DNA of 64,000 nt from Bacillus salacetis (GTDB taxonomy: Bacteria > Bacillota > Bacilli > Bacillales > Bacillaceae_B), in the NCBI RefSeq assembly GCF_003581585.1, contig NZ_QXIR01000003.1, positions 62,001 to 126,000 of the forward strand, given 5' to 3'. A program made the position numbers and the translations under genes. Shown piece by piece: positions 44,846-55,874 of this stretch; positions within the stretch are counted from its first letter, which is position 1; each line of letters begins with the position of its first letter. The notes under the pieces are model-generated. The model was given only the letters and a program-made list of their open reading frames with translations, searched no databases and was not told the origin of the DNA.

Positions 44846-46141
44846 TCAGCTACCCAAAAAAGGCAAAATATATTTAAAATAAACGTAAACAGTTGATACT
44901 GCGAGCGAAATCAGGGTGATAGGAATGCCGATCAGCAGGTACTGATAAAACTTGATCTGCACATTCTCCTTAGAGGCAAGACCCACGATAACGAGGTTCG
45001 AAGACGAACCAAGCAGTGTGCCATTGCCCCCAAGGCAGGCCCCCAGCGCAAGCGACCACCAAAGAGGATCCATATTGACCATCCCGAATTCCTGGAATTC
45101 CTCTATGACCGGAATCATAGCTGCTACAAAAGGTATATTATCGACAACTGCAGAGAGCAGACCCGTTCCCCACAAAATGACAAATGCTGTGGTTTTCATA
45201 TCCCCTTCCGTCAGCTTTATGATCTCCCTTGCTGCCTCATCAATGAATCCCGCCTCTTCTATTCCGCCTACAAGTAAAAATAAACCAATGAAGAAAAACA
45301 AGGTCCCCCATTCCACTTCTTTTAAGACCTCCTCCGGGTCATATATCTTCTCCAGCAGGAGCATGATCAGGACCGCTCCCGCCAATGCAACAGACGTCAC
45401 ATCAAGGTGGAGCACCGGATGTAACGAAAATCCCAGAAGGACCAACCCGAGAACACTGATTGAAGCAATGAGTCCTTGATTCTTCTTCAGGTATCTTTTT
45501 GCATTGATGCCTTTCAGCAATAGTTTTTTGTCTTCTTTAACAACCAGGATCTCTTTGTAGATCAGACAGATGATGGTAATGGTTACAAGCAGGATCATCG
45601 CTGAAACAGGAAGGAGATTTTGAAGGAAGGCATTGAAAGTAAAGTGTTCAACCGCCTGTCCGATCATCATATTCGGAGGATCGCCAATCAAAGTCGCTGT
45701 TCCGCCGATGTTGCAAGCCAGGATCATCATGACCAAAAATGGGAGTGGAGGCAGATCGAGTACCTTGGTAAGAGTGAACAGTATCGGGACAAGGAGCATC
45801 GCGATGGTTACATTGGCCAAAAAGGCGGATCCCACTGCAGACAGCAATGAAAAAACAACAAGCAGCGCCAATCCGTTGCCATTGACAGCCTGAGCCAGCC
45901 TGATTGCAAGAAACTCGAAGAAGCCTGTTTTACTTGTGACAGTAACAATCAGCATCATCGAGAACAATAATGTAATGGTTTTCCAGTCGATATAAGTAAA
46001 CAACGCTTTTTCGATTGAGAATGCCCCGGCCAAAAGCATCGCAACTCCTCCGCACATGCTCGCCAATATCCTGTTCCACTTTTCGGTGATTAATACAATA
46101 TAGACGGCTATGAATACCGCTAATATGATAAAGGGTGACAT
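44846..46141 (-). CDS. ArsB/NhaD-type ion transporter (IT superfamily permease)
   Basis: The 431 aa protein has 10-12 transmembrane helices. Two re-entrant-like repeats are visible: NIGGTATLIGDPPNMMIGQA and, near the C-terminus, CLGGNGTLLGSSSNLVIVGLA. These are the hallmark GG-T-x-IGxPxN signatures of the ArsB/NhaD/citrate transporter superfamily. No arsR or arsC is nearby, so arsenite export is not indicated; Na+/H+ exchange or anion transport are alternatives. It is monocistronic by appearance, and no clear terminator was found. Confidence 0.88.
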   Translation of the reverse strand: MSPFIILAVFIAVYIVLITEKWNRILASMCGGVAMLLAGAFSIEKALFTYIDWKTITLLFSMMLIVTVTSKTGFFEFLAIRLAQAVNGNGLALLVVFSLLSAVGSAFLANVTIAMLLVPILFTLTKVLDLPPLPFLVMMILACNIGGTATLIGDPPNMMIGQAVEHFTFNAFLQNLLPVSAMILLVTITIICLIYKEILVVKEDKKLLLKGINAKRYLKKNQGLIASISVLGLVLLGFSLHPVLHLDVTSVALAGAVLIMLLLEKIYDPEEVLKEVEWGTLFFFIGLFLLVGGIEEAGFIDEAAREIIKLTEGDMKTTAFVILWGTGLLSAVVDNIPFVAAMIPVIEEFQEFGMVNMDPLWWSLALGACLGGNGTLLGSSSNLVIVGLASKENVQIKFYQYLLIGIPITLISLAVSTVYVYFKYILPFLGS

Positions 46142-46317
46142 AACATCCCTCTCCTTTGGATTCCTGTGCAGGGCTGTACCGCTGCTTTCAGCTTGTCTGC
46201 CTCTTTCATTGTATGAGGCTTGGCCGGCAAAAATTATAGTCTATTTTTTTCTTTGGTGAATATGCTTGTACTAGGAAAAACTTGATTTTTTCATGTTTGA
46301 ACAGAGGGGAGAGGAAT

Positions 46318-46704
46318 ATGATAGAAGCCAAGAAAATGGGAAGCGCGATTTTATATGGTACAGGAACCATTCTGGTCATTGCCATTGCAGCAAGCTTTAT
46401 ATTTGCTCTTTTGCTACGTTTCACAAGCCTTGAAGAAAGCTCGATCAATCTTGCAGTAACAATCATCTCATTCCTGGCATTATTCATTGGAGGATTTATG
46501 TCGGGTGGCAAAGGAAAGGAAAAAGGGCTGGTTCTCGGAGGTTTCACAGGATTGATTTTTTCCTTGGGAGTGTTTTTATTTCAGTATTTAGGCTATGATT
46601 CCCTGTTTTCCATCAAACAATTGATTTATCATGGCTGCTTCATCCTCACCTGCATGATGGGCGGTATTCTCGGAGTCAACATCAGCGGAGGAAAAACATC
46701 TTAA
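46318..46704 (+). CDS. yrzE: TIGR04086 family membrane protein (YrzE)
   Basis: The 128 aa protein has four transmembrane helices (about 8-33, 40-62, 70-92, 100-122) and conserved glycine-rich turns (GGFMSGGKGKEKGLVLGG, GGILGVNISGGKTS). This matches the YrzE family located by yajC in Bacillus. ATG 46318 follows AGGGGAGAGGAAT; the 12 extra upstream codons are not needed. The function is unknown. It is convergent with yajC. Confidence 0.88.
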   Translation: MIEAKKMGSAILYGTGTILVIAIAASFIFALLLRFTSLEESSINLAVTIISFLALFIGGFMSGGKGKEKGLVLGGFTGLIFSLGVFLFQYLGYDSLFSIKQLIYHGCFILTCMMGGILGVNISGGKTS

Positions 46705-46764
46705 AGCAGCACCCCTGACTAGCTTCCTGCCAGCCAGCTGGGCACCACAGGTGAAATCATATTG

Positions 46765-46792
46765 GATGTCAAGGATGGCCATCCCCTTGACA
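46765..46792. repeat. Short palindrome between yrzE and yajC
   Basis: TGTCAAGG and CCTTGACA flank an inner ATGGCCAT self-complementary core. There is no T run. It may be a protein-binding site or remnant; nothing more can be said. Confidence 0.4.
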
Positions 46793-46796
46793 CAAA

Positions 46797-46824
46797 GAAA
46801 GCCCCGCAATGGCTGCGGGGCTTT
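46797..46824. terminator. Terminator of yajC (possibly bidirectional)
   Basis: AAAGCCCCGCA and TGCGGGGCTTT flank a 6 nt loop directly after the yajC stop, with TTTCTTTG following on minus. Confidence 0.92.
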
Positions 46825-46828
46825 AACA

Positions 46829-47089
46829 TTATGCTTTGATGACTTCACGGACAGCGTTCCTGTCGTATGTAAGACGGCTTCCATCTCCGCATTTTACAAC
46901 GATTGTTCCTTCTTCGATAGCATCGATGAAACCATGCAATCCGCCGATTGTAACGATCTTGTCACCTTTTTGCAGTTCATTCTGCATATGCTGGACCGCT
47001 TTCTGTCGTTTTTGCTGAGGACGAATCAGCAAGAAGTAGAAAAGTACGAACATCAGCAACAAAGGTATTAAAGTAGCAAAAGTATCCAT
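46829..47089 (-). CDS. yajC: Preprotein translocase subunit YajC
   Basis: The 86 aa protein has one N-terminal transmembrane helix (about 4-24, TLIPLLLMFVLFYFLLIRPQQKRQK) and a small cytoplasmic beta domain with GDKIVTIGGLHGFI. YajC associates with SecDF. GGAAAGGAGGTCATAGA precedes the ATG. It lies downstream of tgt in the usual queA-tgt-yajC order. Confidence 0.96.
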   Translation of the reverse strand: MDTFATLIPLLLMFVLFYFLLIRPQQKRQKAVQHMQNELQKGDKIVTIGGLHGFIDAIEEGTIVVKCGDGSRLTYDRNAVREVIKA

Positions 47090-47148
47090 TCTATGACCTC
47101 CTTTCCGTTTTAGGATGTGTATTCTTATAAAAGAAGAACATCCCTAAA

Positions 47149-49339
<2,191 letters not shown>

Positions 49340-49368
49340 AGCTCTCACCTTACTTTTCAAATTATGTC

Positions 49369-49575
49369 TTATCTAAATCTGCCAATTATATAAAAAATCA
49401 ATGATAACACAACACTCGCGATTATGGATGTCATAACCGGAAAATAGAATGTAGAATTCTCTTTTTTGATGATGATATCCCCTGGCAGCCTCCCCAGCTT
49501 GGTGAAGGCCATTAGAAAGCCAAGAACCAGGAGGACCGCTCCTGCAATCATCATCAGCTTCGGCAGCCCGCTCAT
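49369..49575 (-). CDS. DUF2905 family small membrane protein
   Basis: The 68 aa protein has two transmembrane helices (about 5-24 and 45-65) joined by [21 protein letters not shown], the DUF2905 hallmark. It is found between ruvB and queA in many Bacillota (B. subtilis YrzS position). The ATG overlaps the ruvB stop (ATGA), indicating translational coupling. The function is unknown. Confidence 0.9.
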   Translation of the reverse strand: MSGLPKLMMIAGAVLLVLGFLMAFTKLGRLPGDIIIKKENSTFYFPVMTSIIASVVLSLIFYIIGRFR

Positions 49576-50573
49576 AAGTCAGGAATCTCCATTCCGAAAT
49601 GCTCGTATACAGAAGATGTCACAACTCTTCCTCTGGGGGTCCGCTGTAAAAACCCGATTTGCAGCAGATAGGGCTCATAAACATCTTCGATTGTGTGGGA
49701 TTCCTCACCGATGCTTGCTGCAATGGTATCAAGGCCGACTGGTCCGCCTCTGAACCTTTCAATGATTCCCCTCAGCAATTTATGATCAATATGGTCCAGG
49801 CCGAGTCTGTCGACCTGTAGCAGTTCAAGGGCATGGCTGGCCAGCTCGGCAGTGATTTCACCGTTACCTCTCACCTGCGCAAAATCCCTCACCCTCCTCA
49901 ACAGCCGGTTCGCGATCCTCGGTGTTCCCCTGGACCTTCTCGCAAGCTCCACTGAAGCCATGCCGTCAATGACCGTATCCAATATATCGGATGTACGGAT
50001 CACAATTTCCCGGAGCTGTTCCTCATTATAATACTCCAGCCTGCATAATACCCCAAATCGATCCCGCAGCGGTGCGGACAAAGCACCTGCCCTTGTGGTT
50101 GCTCCAACCAGGGTGAACGGGGGCAGATCAAGGCGGACTGACCTTGCACTCGGACCATTGCCGATGACGATATCAAGGCAGAAATCTTCCATTGCCGGAT
50201 ATAGCACCTCCTCGATTGAACGGGGAAGCCGGTGGATTTCATCAATGAACAGAACATCACCGGGTTCAAGGGAAGTCAGAATAGCCGCAAGGTCTCCGGG
50301 CCGCTCGATAGCAGGCCCGGATGTAGTCCTTAGATTCACGCCCATCTCATTTGCAATGACAGCGGCGAGCGTGGTTTTACCAAGCCCTGGTGGACCGTAC
50401 AGGAGAACATGGTCCAATGTCTCCTGCCTCATTCTCGCCGCCTCAATGAAAATGCTTAAGTTGTCTTTAACTTTATCCTGTCCTATATATTGATTCAACG
50501 TCTGTGGTCTCAAAGAAAGTTCAAAGGAATGGTCACTGGTTTCTGCTTCTGAAGACACAACTCTTTCTTCCAA
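49572..50573 (-). CDS. ruvB: Holliday junction branch-migration motor RuvB
   Basis: This 333 aa AAA+ hexameric helicase drives branch migration together with RuvA. Walker [10 protein letters not shown], Walker B FIDEIHRL, sensor 1 GATTRAGAL and the sensor 2/winged-helix region [19 protein letters not shown] are present. The C-terminus ends [14 protein letters not shown] 50571-50573 is the start, with AAGGAGGAGGAGCAG before it. It lies 24 bp after ruvA. There is no ruvC, as expected for Bacillus (RecU resolves). Confidence 0.97.
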   Translation of the reverse strand: MEERVVSSEAETSDHSFELSLRPQTLNQYIGQDKVKDNLSIFIEAARMRQETLDHVLLYGPPGLGKTTLAAVIANEMGVNLRTTSGPAIERPGDLAAILTSLEPGDVLFIDEIHRLPRSIEEVLYPAMEDFCLDIVIGNGPSARSVRLDLPPFTLVGATTRAGALSAPLRDRFGVLCRLEYYNEEQLREIVIRTSDILDTVIDGMASVELARRSRGTPRIANRLLRRVRDFAQVRGNGEITAELASHALELLQVDRLGLDHIDHKLLRGIIERFRGGPVGLDTIAASIGEESHTIEDVYEPYLLQIGFLQRTPRGRVVTSSVYEHFGMEIPDL

Positions 50574-50597
50574 CTGCTCCTCCTCCTTTTCTCAGGA

Positions 50598-51206
50598 TTA
50601 TTTCAGTAATAATTTCAATGCATCTTTTATGAGTTCATCAGTCGATTTGCCTTCTGATGCCAGTTTCGGAGTCACTTTTTTGATTTCCCTTTCGGAATAA
50701 CCGAGCGCCTTCAATGCAAGAGCTGCTTCCTCCACAAGCTCTTCATTGCCGGAAACCGGCTGATGCTTCCCTTCCTGAAAGAGGTTAGGAAAGTAGTCAG
50801 GGACAACGTCCTGCAGTTTCCCTTTCAAATCGAGGATCATCTGTCTTGCCGTCTTTTTCCCTACACCTGGGAACTTTGTCAAAAACCGTTCGTCCTCCCC
50901 TTCAATGGCTGAAATCACCTGTTCCGGTGCACCGGAGGCAAGGATAGCCAGCGCTCCCTTAGGACCGATACCCGACACATTCAATAACTTGATGAATAAC
51001 ATTTTTTCTTCCATGGTCAAAAAACCATACAAAGCCAAAATATCTTCTCTAACATGCTGATATGTATAGATTGTCGTATTTTGATTTTCAAATTTAGAAA
51101 ACAGAAACGGGTTGCTGGTGAAAATCTGGTACCCCAGGCCATTGTTTTCAAGGACCACATATTCCGGGCCCACTCTTTTCACGGTTCCATTTATATATTC
51201 ATACAT
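50598..51206 (-). CDS. ruvA: Holliday junction DNA-binding protein RuvA
   Basis: The 202 aa protein has an OB fold ([21 protein letters not shown]) and two helix-hairpin-helix motifs ([16 protein letters not shown] and [20 protein letters not shown]). The C-terminal three-helix domain III ([17 protein letters not shown]) contacts RuvB. It binds the four-way junction as a tetramer. The ATG has GGGAGAGAAGATAAATC upstream. It precedes ruvB in the same transcript. Confidence 0.97.
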   Translation of the reverse strand: MYEYINGTVKRVGPEYVVLENNGLGYQIFTSNPFLFSKFENQNTTIYTYQHVREDILALYGFLTMEEKMLFIKLLNVSGIGPKGALAILASGAPEQVISAIEGEDERFLTKFPGVGKKTARQMILDLKGKLQDVVPDYFPNLFQEGKHQPVSGNEELVEEAALALKALGYSEREIKKVTPKLASEGKSTDELIKDALKLLLK

Positions 51207-51380
51207 GATTTATCTTCTCTCCCTTAATCACTACATTGTACCATAAGTACATGAAAATCGGTGTTACTGATCAGGTCACAACCACTACCCGAAACACCTG
51301 TTCTTATTTTAACAAAAAAACGGGAGAAAGAAACAAATACCATGCATTAAACTGTTCTTTTTTGGTTCTTTTAAGCCGAT

Positions 51381-51415
51381 AAAAAAATAACCGGCCAGGT
51401 AATACAGCCGGTTTT
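51381..51415 (-). terminator. Terminator of bofC
   Basis: AACCGGCTGTATTACC and CCGGTT arms (minus) form the stem and are followed by ATTTTTTTAT. It abuts the bofC stop. Confidence 0.85.
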
Positions 51416-51983
51416 ACTCAAAAGAAGCATCATCATTCATGGAATATGGCTGGAAGCTTTGAATGACCTGCTCATAGCTTTGCTTGGATTTCACAGGGAT
51501 CCCTTTGACAAGTTCATCATGCTGCTTGCTTTCAAGCCTTTTAATATCGATTTGGAAGAAAGATTGGATGATTTCAGATTGTCCCGGCTTCCCGTTGAAG
51601 ATGGAAAGCACCCCTTCATCTGAAATCCCGAAATACCCGTTTGATTTCATCAATGGAGAAATATCATCGACTGCCTGGCGGAACACGACCTGTTCCTCCG
51701 ACATATCCACCAGTTCCCATGCTGCATATGCAGCCCAGAAATCTTCCATTGACCAGATTGTTTCGGATTTGATTTCTTCGCTTACCTCACCATCCAAATA
51801 GACCCGTTCCAAGATGACATCCACTGTATGTACAGCAGGATCTGGATCAGCATCCGTTTGCTGGGAAGCCGCCGGATTTTCCGCTGCTTCTTTTCCCATC
51901 TTCCCGTCATCATGGAAGAAAGTGAAGTAAAAGGCTCCCATCAGGAGCAGCACCATAAACACGAGCCGAATTTTAACCGTCAT
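51414..51983 (-). CDS. bofC: Forespore regulator BofC (intercompartmental sigma-K checkpoint)
   Basis: The 189 aa exported protein has a signal/anchor at residues 4-21 (IRLVFMVLLLMGAFYFTFF). An N-terminal domain with VDVILERVYLDGEVSEE and the conserved C-terminal BofC domain SNGYFGISDEGVLSIFNG, QSFFQIDIKRLESKQHDELV follow. In B. subtilis BofC, in the space between forespore and mother cell, inhibits the SpoIVB signalling protease. ATG 51983 follows GAGGTGATCACG. It is upstream of ruvA as in B. subtilis, separated by a terminator. csbX, its usual upstream neighbour, is absent. Confidence 0.92.
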   Translation of the reverse strand: MTVKIRLVFMVLLLMGAFYFTFFHDDGKMGKEAAENPAASQQTDADPDPAVHTVDVILERVYLDGEVSEEIKSETIWSMEDFWAAYAAWELVDMSEEQVVFRQAVDDISPLMKSNGYFGISDEGVLSIFNGKPGQSEIIQSFFQIDIKRLESKQHDELVKGIPVKSKQSYEQVIQSFQPYSMNDDASFE

Positions 51984-52117
51984 CGTGATCACCTCATACT
52001 CAAATATTTAAATTCTTTTCAAACCCGAATACCATTGAACCTTACTGGTAATAGTCTGACCATTTTTTAACAATCCTATCCCCTTAAAGTGGATTTTCAC
52101 CAATCTTCAATATAAAA

Positions 52118-52298
52118 GGCTGTTTTCGCATATACTGTTGCTTTCTAAAAAATCCCAGATGCCGGATTTTCCCCCTGTATTCAAAGGTTTTACTCTCAAA
52201 AAAGAACGAGCAGCTCTTTTCTTCCCTGCTCACCGGGGATTTTCCAGGACTTTATTTGAGATTTATAGTGAATAGCAACAAAGTTAACGAAAAGAGCC
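52118..52298 (+). mobile_element. MITE-like element copy D, between bofC and coxA-like gene
   Basis: This 181 bp copy runs from GGCTGTTTTCGCATATACTG to AAGTTAACGAAAAGAGCC. It is shorter than the others by a small internal gap after CACCGGGGATTTTCC. It is flanked by near-identical 8 bp repeats ATATAAAA (52110-52117) and ATATACAA (52299-52306), 7 of 8 matching. There is no ORF. Confidence 0.88.
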
Positions 52299-52332
52299 AT
52301 ATACAAAAAAGCGAGGAATCAGCTTCCCCGCT

Positions 52333-53055
52333 TTATCTTTCGCCTCTTATTGTCCTGATGATATCATGGATATCCATTTGGATCGCTTCACGCGGCCCGC
52401 CGTCACGCAAATCATTATCAATATTTCTCAGGCGGCTGAAGGTTCCTTCATCTTCAGCTACTGTAACGGTCCTTCCCTTTAAATAAGGCTGGACTGCCTT
52501 CGTGATTTCTTCCTTTGTTTGCTCAAACTGGCTGTGATCATCCAAATCCACCGCAATCAGGACATCAGTCCCATACGTGACTGACCTTACATCATTCACA
52601 TTCTCAACCGACGCCGTTACATCCGCAATCTTTTCAGCAAGATCACCTTCATAAGCAGTGTAGTACGACTGTCTGGCCTTTCGAGTATTGTCGTCAAGAT
52701 GACCGTGGTAATTGGCATCACTATGACTTGCTCTTCCATCCTGAAGGAAGTAGTTTCGGTCAGTCTCCGCCAGGGGTTTGGAAGGGTTTTGTGGATTTCC
52801 GTTTTCATCTGTTACCTGAAGATACCGCCTCTTGCCTTCCCGGATTGCCTTGCCTTCCTGCCCGAGTGAATGATCATACCATTCAGTCAAAGGGCCATCC
52901 CTATCCTCATTCCGGTCATCCCCGTGTCCGGCATTGGAATAGAAACCCATTGGCTCGTATGCATTCTCGTTTTGCCCGCCAACAGCATCTTCTGCTCCAT
53001 TACAGGCTCCAAGGAACATAACAGACATAGGAATCAGCAAAAGCTTCTTCTGCAA
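52333..53055 (-). CDS. YhcN/YlaJ family sporulation lipoprotein (CoxA/YrbB-like)
   Basis: The 240 aa protein begins at TTG 53053-53055, after AGAGGGTG. It has a lipoprotein signal (LLLIPMSVMFLGAC, lipobox Cys at residue 18), a low-complexity Asp/Gly/Asn-rich linker, and a C-terminal YhcN-type domain (ADVTASVENVNDVRSVTYGTDVLIAVDL). Homologues sit in the forespore inner membrane or cortex; B. subtilis CoxA (YrbB) is next to safA. Here it is next but one to safA. Close orthology is likely but not proven. Confidence 0.82.
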   Translation of the reverse strand: MQKKLLLIPMSVMFLGACNGAEDAVGGQNENAYEPMGFYSNAGHGDDRNEDRDGPLTEWYDHSLGQEGKAIREGKRRYLQVTDENGNPQNPSKPLAETDRNYFLQDGRASHSDANYHGHLDDNTRKARQSYYTAYEGDLAEKIADVTASVENVNDVRSVTYGTDVLIAVDLDDHSQFEQTKEEITKAVQPYLKGRTVTVAEDEGTFSRLRNIDNDLRDGGPREAIQMDIHDIIRTIRGER

Positions 53056-53181
53056 TGACGTCACCCTCTTTCCACAAACTTTGAGCATGACTGCTCTCTG
53101 TTAGCTTGCGGAGATCGTTCAGAGATGATTCTGTTATTTACCGTAAAAAAGCTGGGCATCTCTCCTGTATTTGGATTGAAG

Positions 53182-54153
53182 TCATAACAAGCTCTGGATA
53201 TCCCGGCTGCATACCATTCTGTGATGAAACTGATTCACCGTCAGCTCCATGAGATAATTCCAGACATTATGCCGATAAATAGTTCCTTCGCGAAAAAAAC
53301 GGTTCCACTCCCTGAAAATATCCGATGGGAAAAGGATCCCAAATAAGAATGCCTTGTCATCCTTATACTCCGATAAAGGCTTATGTCTCCACAGCTTATC
53401 GAGGGACCAGCCGCAAAACGGAAGAATCCTGTTTGCAAATTGGATATAATCAATCTCGCAGGGACCTCTGGTGATCAAATCAAGATCGATCAGATACATT
53501 TCATTGTTGGTACCGCGGATAAAGTTATGATGAGCCAAATCTCCATGGAGGATACAGGATTCATCTGAAAAACCATGCTGCAGCAAACCCAAAAGAGCTG
53601 TCTGGCCGATTTGTATATACGAATCAATCATTGCCAACGGAACATATTCACTCAAATTCTGCCTGTTACTGCGAAATTCTTGTAGTCTTTTCTTCCATTT
53701 TTCAATCAGCACCTGCCCGGGCAGAAACTGGATGCTGTCTTTTTTGAGGATCCTTCTGGATGAATCATGAAAACCTTCCACGACAGAGAGAGCATCATGC
53801 CTATCTTTGAAGGTATGATACGTAAATATTTTGCCAGTATGCACCCATTCAGTAAGACCGGCAATTTTTTCATCGAGCTTCATCTCACTGCTGCCTTCAT
53901 GAACAGGATGATACCCAGGGGTTCTTAAAAATCCCTCTTGATGAAGCGCTTGAGCCACCGCTCTTTGCAATTGGAACTTTTGCCTTGTCGGATACAGCTT
54001 AAGGAACCATTGGTCTTTTCCAGCCTGCACCCTCCATTTGCCTTCTTTTATTTTGGTTATCCGAATGCTTTCGTCTCCAAGTGTTTCTTTTAATAGGAAA
54101 AGGAGACGATTTTGAAAACCGTCTCCACCCTTTTCTTTAGTCTTCAAAATCAT
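53182..54153 (-). CDS. CotS/YutH-type spore coat protein with aminoglycoside-kinase-like fold
   Basis: The 323 aa protein has a choline/aminoglycoside phosphotransferase fold. It has an N-lobe beta sheet (KWRVQAGKDQWFLKLYP with a candidate ATP-binding Lys), the Brenner motif CILHGDLAHHNFI (HGD and Asn present) and the metal Asp in YLIDLDLI. In Bacillus such proteins (CotS, CotI, YutH, YsxE) are coat components. The start is uncertain: ATG 54153 or TTG 54159, both overlapping the end of safA, with no good ribosome-binding site. A terminator-like hairpin (54102-54126) lies inside its first 20 codons. Confidence 0.75.
   Translation of the reverse strand: MILKTKEKGGDGFQNRLLFLLKETLGDESIRITKIKEGKWRVQAGKDQWFLKLYPTRQKFQLQRAVAQALHQEGFLRTPGYHPVHEGSSEMKLDEKIAGLTEWVHTGKIFTYHTFKDRHDALSVVEGFHDSSRRILKKDSIQFLPGQVLIEKWKKRLQEFRSNRQNLSEYVPLAMIDSYIQIGQTALLGLLQHGFSDESCILHGDLAHHNFIRGTNNEMYLIDLDLITRGPCEIDYIQFANRILPFCGWSLDKLWRHKPLSEYKDDKAFLFGILFPSDIFREWNRFFREGTIYRHNVWNYLMELTVNQFHHRMVCSRDIQSLL
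54097..54126 (-). terminator. Hairpin terminator of safA, inside the next gene's 5' end
   Basis: GGAGACG and CGTCTCC (54102-54108, 54120-54126), extended by TTTT/AAAA, lie just after the safA stop on minus and are followed by TTTTCC. The T run is short, so termination may be partial. Confidence 0.55.
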
Positions 54154-55612
54154 CGTCAAAACGCGGCATTCCGAACGGCCCTGGACCGTACATTCCCGGA
54201 TAGCCCGCTCCTGGCTGCATCATTCCTGGTCCTTGCGGTGACATCATGCCCTGCCCATAAGGCATTCCCTGCATTCCCTGCATTCCCTGCATTCCTTGCA
54301 TTCCTTGCATTCCTTGCATCCCCTGCATTCCTTGCCCTTGCATTCCAGCAGGACCCGGTCCATACTGTCCGATTGGCGCAGGCCCGCCGCATCCGCAGCC
54401 TCCTTGCTGCATTGGTGCGCCGCCATACATGCCTGGTGACTCTTCCATCATAGCTCCTTGAACCTGAGGCATTTGGCCATAAGGGTTACCATACCCCGGT
54501 CCTGGGTTTCCGTGACCAGCTGGTGACATCATACCCGGATTTCCGAATCCCGGGCCAGGCATTACCGGTGATACCGGATAACAGCCATCCGGACCCATCA
54601 TTCCAGGCCCCATCATTCCCGGATTTGGACCCATTTGCGGCTGCATGCCTCCCATAGGCATTTGGCCGGGAAAACCTCCATCGTCTTGCACTCCTGCTAC
54701 AGTGGATGGTGATCCCATCGGCCCCATCATTTGGCTGCCCATCGGAGCTCCCATTTGCTGCTGAGGCGTATAAGGCATGAAGGAAGAGGATTCTTCCTCA
54801 TATCCCATCGGCATTTGCTGCATGCCAGGCAGTCCTTGAGGCATCATGGAAGCTCCCTGGACCTGCCCCATAGGATAACCGCCTTGCATTGGATAGCCGC
54901 CATGCATTGGATGTCCTCCTTGCATTGGACCCAGGCCGCTTCCAGGCATTACTGGCGAAACTGGATAACAATATTCCTGCATTGGTTGTTGTGGATAAGG
55001 CATTTGCATTTGTGGTCCCCCCGGACTTTCTTCATCCTGGACACCTGCAACAGTGTCCGGCATATCTTGTAGTTTAGGCAGCACAGGTGCTTTTGGAACT
55101 TTCGGCATCTTTTGCGGAGCCTTTTCCGATTCTCCCATGACTGGAGCTTTTGGTGTTTTTGGTGCTTTTGGCATCACAGGCGCCTTTGGTGTTTTCGGCT
55201 TTGCCTGCGGCTGTGTCTGCATTTGCATGTTTGCCATATTCATCATGTAGTAGTTATTGATATCGATTTCCGGTATGACCGGCTGCGGCATTTTCGGTGT
55301 ATATGGTTTTTTTGGCATTTCTTTCACAGGCATTTCTTTCTTTGGCTTGACGGCTTCTTTAGGTGTTTGGACCGGCATGGCAGCCGGTTTCTGCTGAGCA
55401 AATGGATGCTCTGCTTTCGGCATTTCTTTTTTTACTGCCATCTCCTTTTTAACCATCCCGCCTGACGTCGGAACTTTTATTTTCATACCAGGCATGATCA
55501 TATCAGGATTGGACAGCTGGGCATTCATTTTCTTTAGCTCTTCGAAATTCACTCCATATTTTTTACTGATATTCCAAAGAGTATCTCCTTTTTGTACGAT
55601 ATGGATCTTCAC
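54137..55612 (-). CDS. safA: Spore coat morphogenetic protein SafA (LysM)
   Basis: SafA targets inner-coat proteins to the spore surface. The 491 aa protein has an N-terminal LysM domain (residues 1-47, MKIHIVQKGDTLWNISKKYG) and a Lys/Pro/Met-rich linker with repeats such as KTPKAPVMPKAPK. A long Gly/Met/Pro/Gln-rich tail with the GMQ tripeptide repeated about eight times (54260-54330) follows. It ends FDDDFED. An internal Met-rich half could be the SafA-C30-like product seen in B. subtilis. The ATG is preceded by GAGGGGAATAAATAGTGAAG. Location beside nadA is as in B. subtilis. Confidence 0.92.
   Translation of the reverse strand: MKIHIVQKGDTLWNISKKYGVNFEELKKMNAQLSNPDMIMPGMKIKVPTSGGMVKKEMAVKKEMPKAEHPFAQQKPAAMPVQTPKEAVKPKKEMPVKEMPKKPYTPKMPQPVIPEIDINNYYMMNMANMQMQTQPQAKPKTPKAPVMPKAPKTPKAPVMGESEKAPQKMPKVPKAPVLPKLQDMPDTVAGVQDEESPGGPQMQMPYPQQPMQEYCYPVSPVMPGSGLGPMQGGHPMHGGYPMQGGYPMGQVQGASMMPQGLPGMQQMPMGYEEESSSFMPYTPQQQMGAPMGSQMMGPMGSPSTVAGVQDDGGFPGQMPMGGMQPQMGPNPGMMGPGMMGPDGCYPVSPVMPGPGFGNPGMMSPAGHGNPGPGYGNPYGQMPQVQGAMMEESPGMYGGAPMQQGGCGCGGPAPIGQYGPGPAGMQGQGMQGMQGMQGMQGMQGMQGMQGMPYGQGMMSPQGPGMMQPGAGYPGMYGPGPFGMPRFDDDFED
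54262..54335 (-). repeat. 9 bp coding minisatellite in safA
   Basis: Eight tandem copies of a 9 bp unit, CATTCCTTG or CATTCCCTG on plus, encode the Met-Gln-Gly repeat. Copies are nearly identical, unlike the rest of the gene, so unit number probably varies between strains without shifting frame. Confidence 0.85.
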
Positions 55613-55874
55613 TATTTATTCCCCTCCTCAGGCATAAGTCTATATATCCTATGTCAATAAATAGGCAAAGTGCTAACAATCTACACAAATACTTATGAAT
55701 TCCCAGAAATAAATATACCTTCGGAGGCTGTCCGGCTTTGATTCCTACAATGCTTTTTCACGTTCTTCGAGTCTTTGGAAGAAGCATAAAGCGATTGTTT
55801 TTCCTGTATCACGCTTCCGGTTTATTCATTATAGTGATACGATTCTGTTACATTTCACTTCAGGAGGTGCTTTT

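Noticed and set aside
44846-46141. Arsenic resistance locus
   Set aside because: The permease belongs to the ArsB/NhaD superfamily, but there is no arsR, arsC or arsD and no operator; arsenite specificity is not supported.
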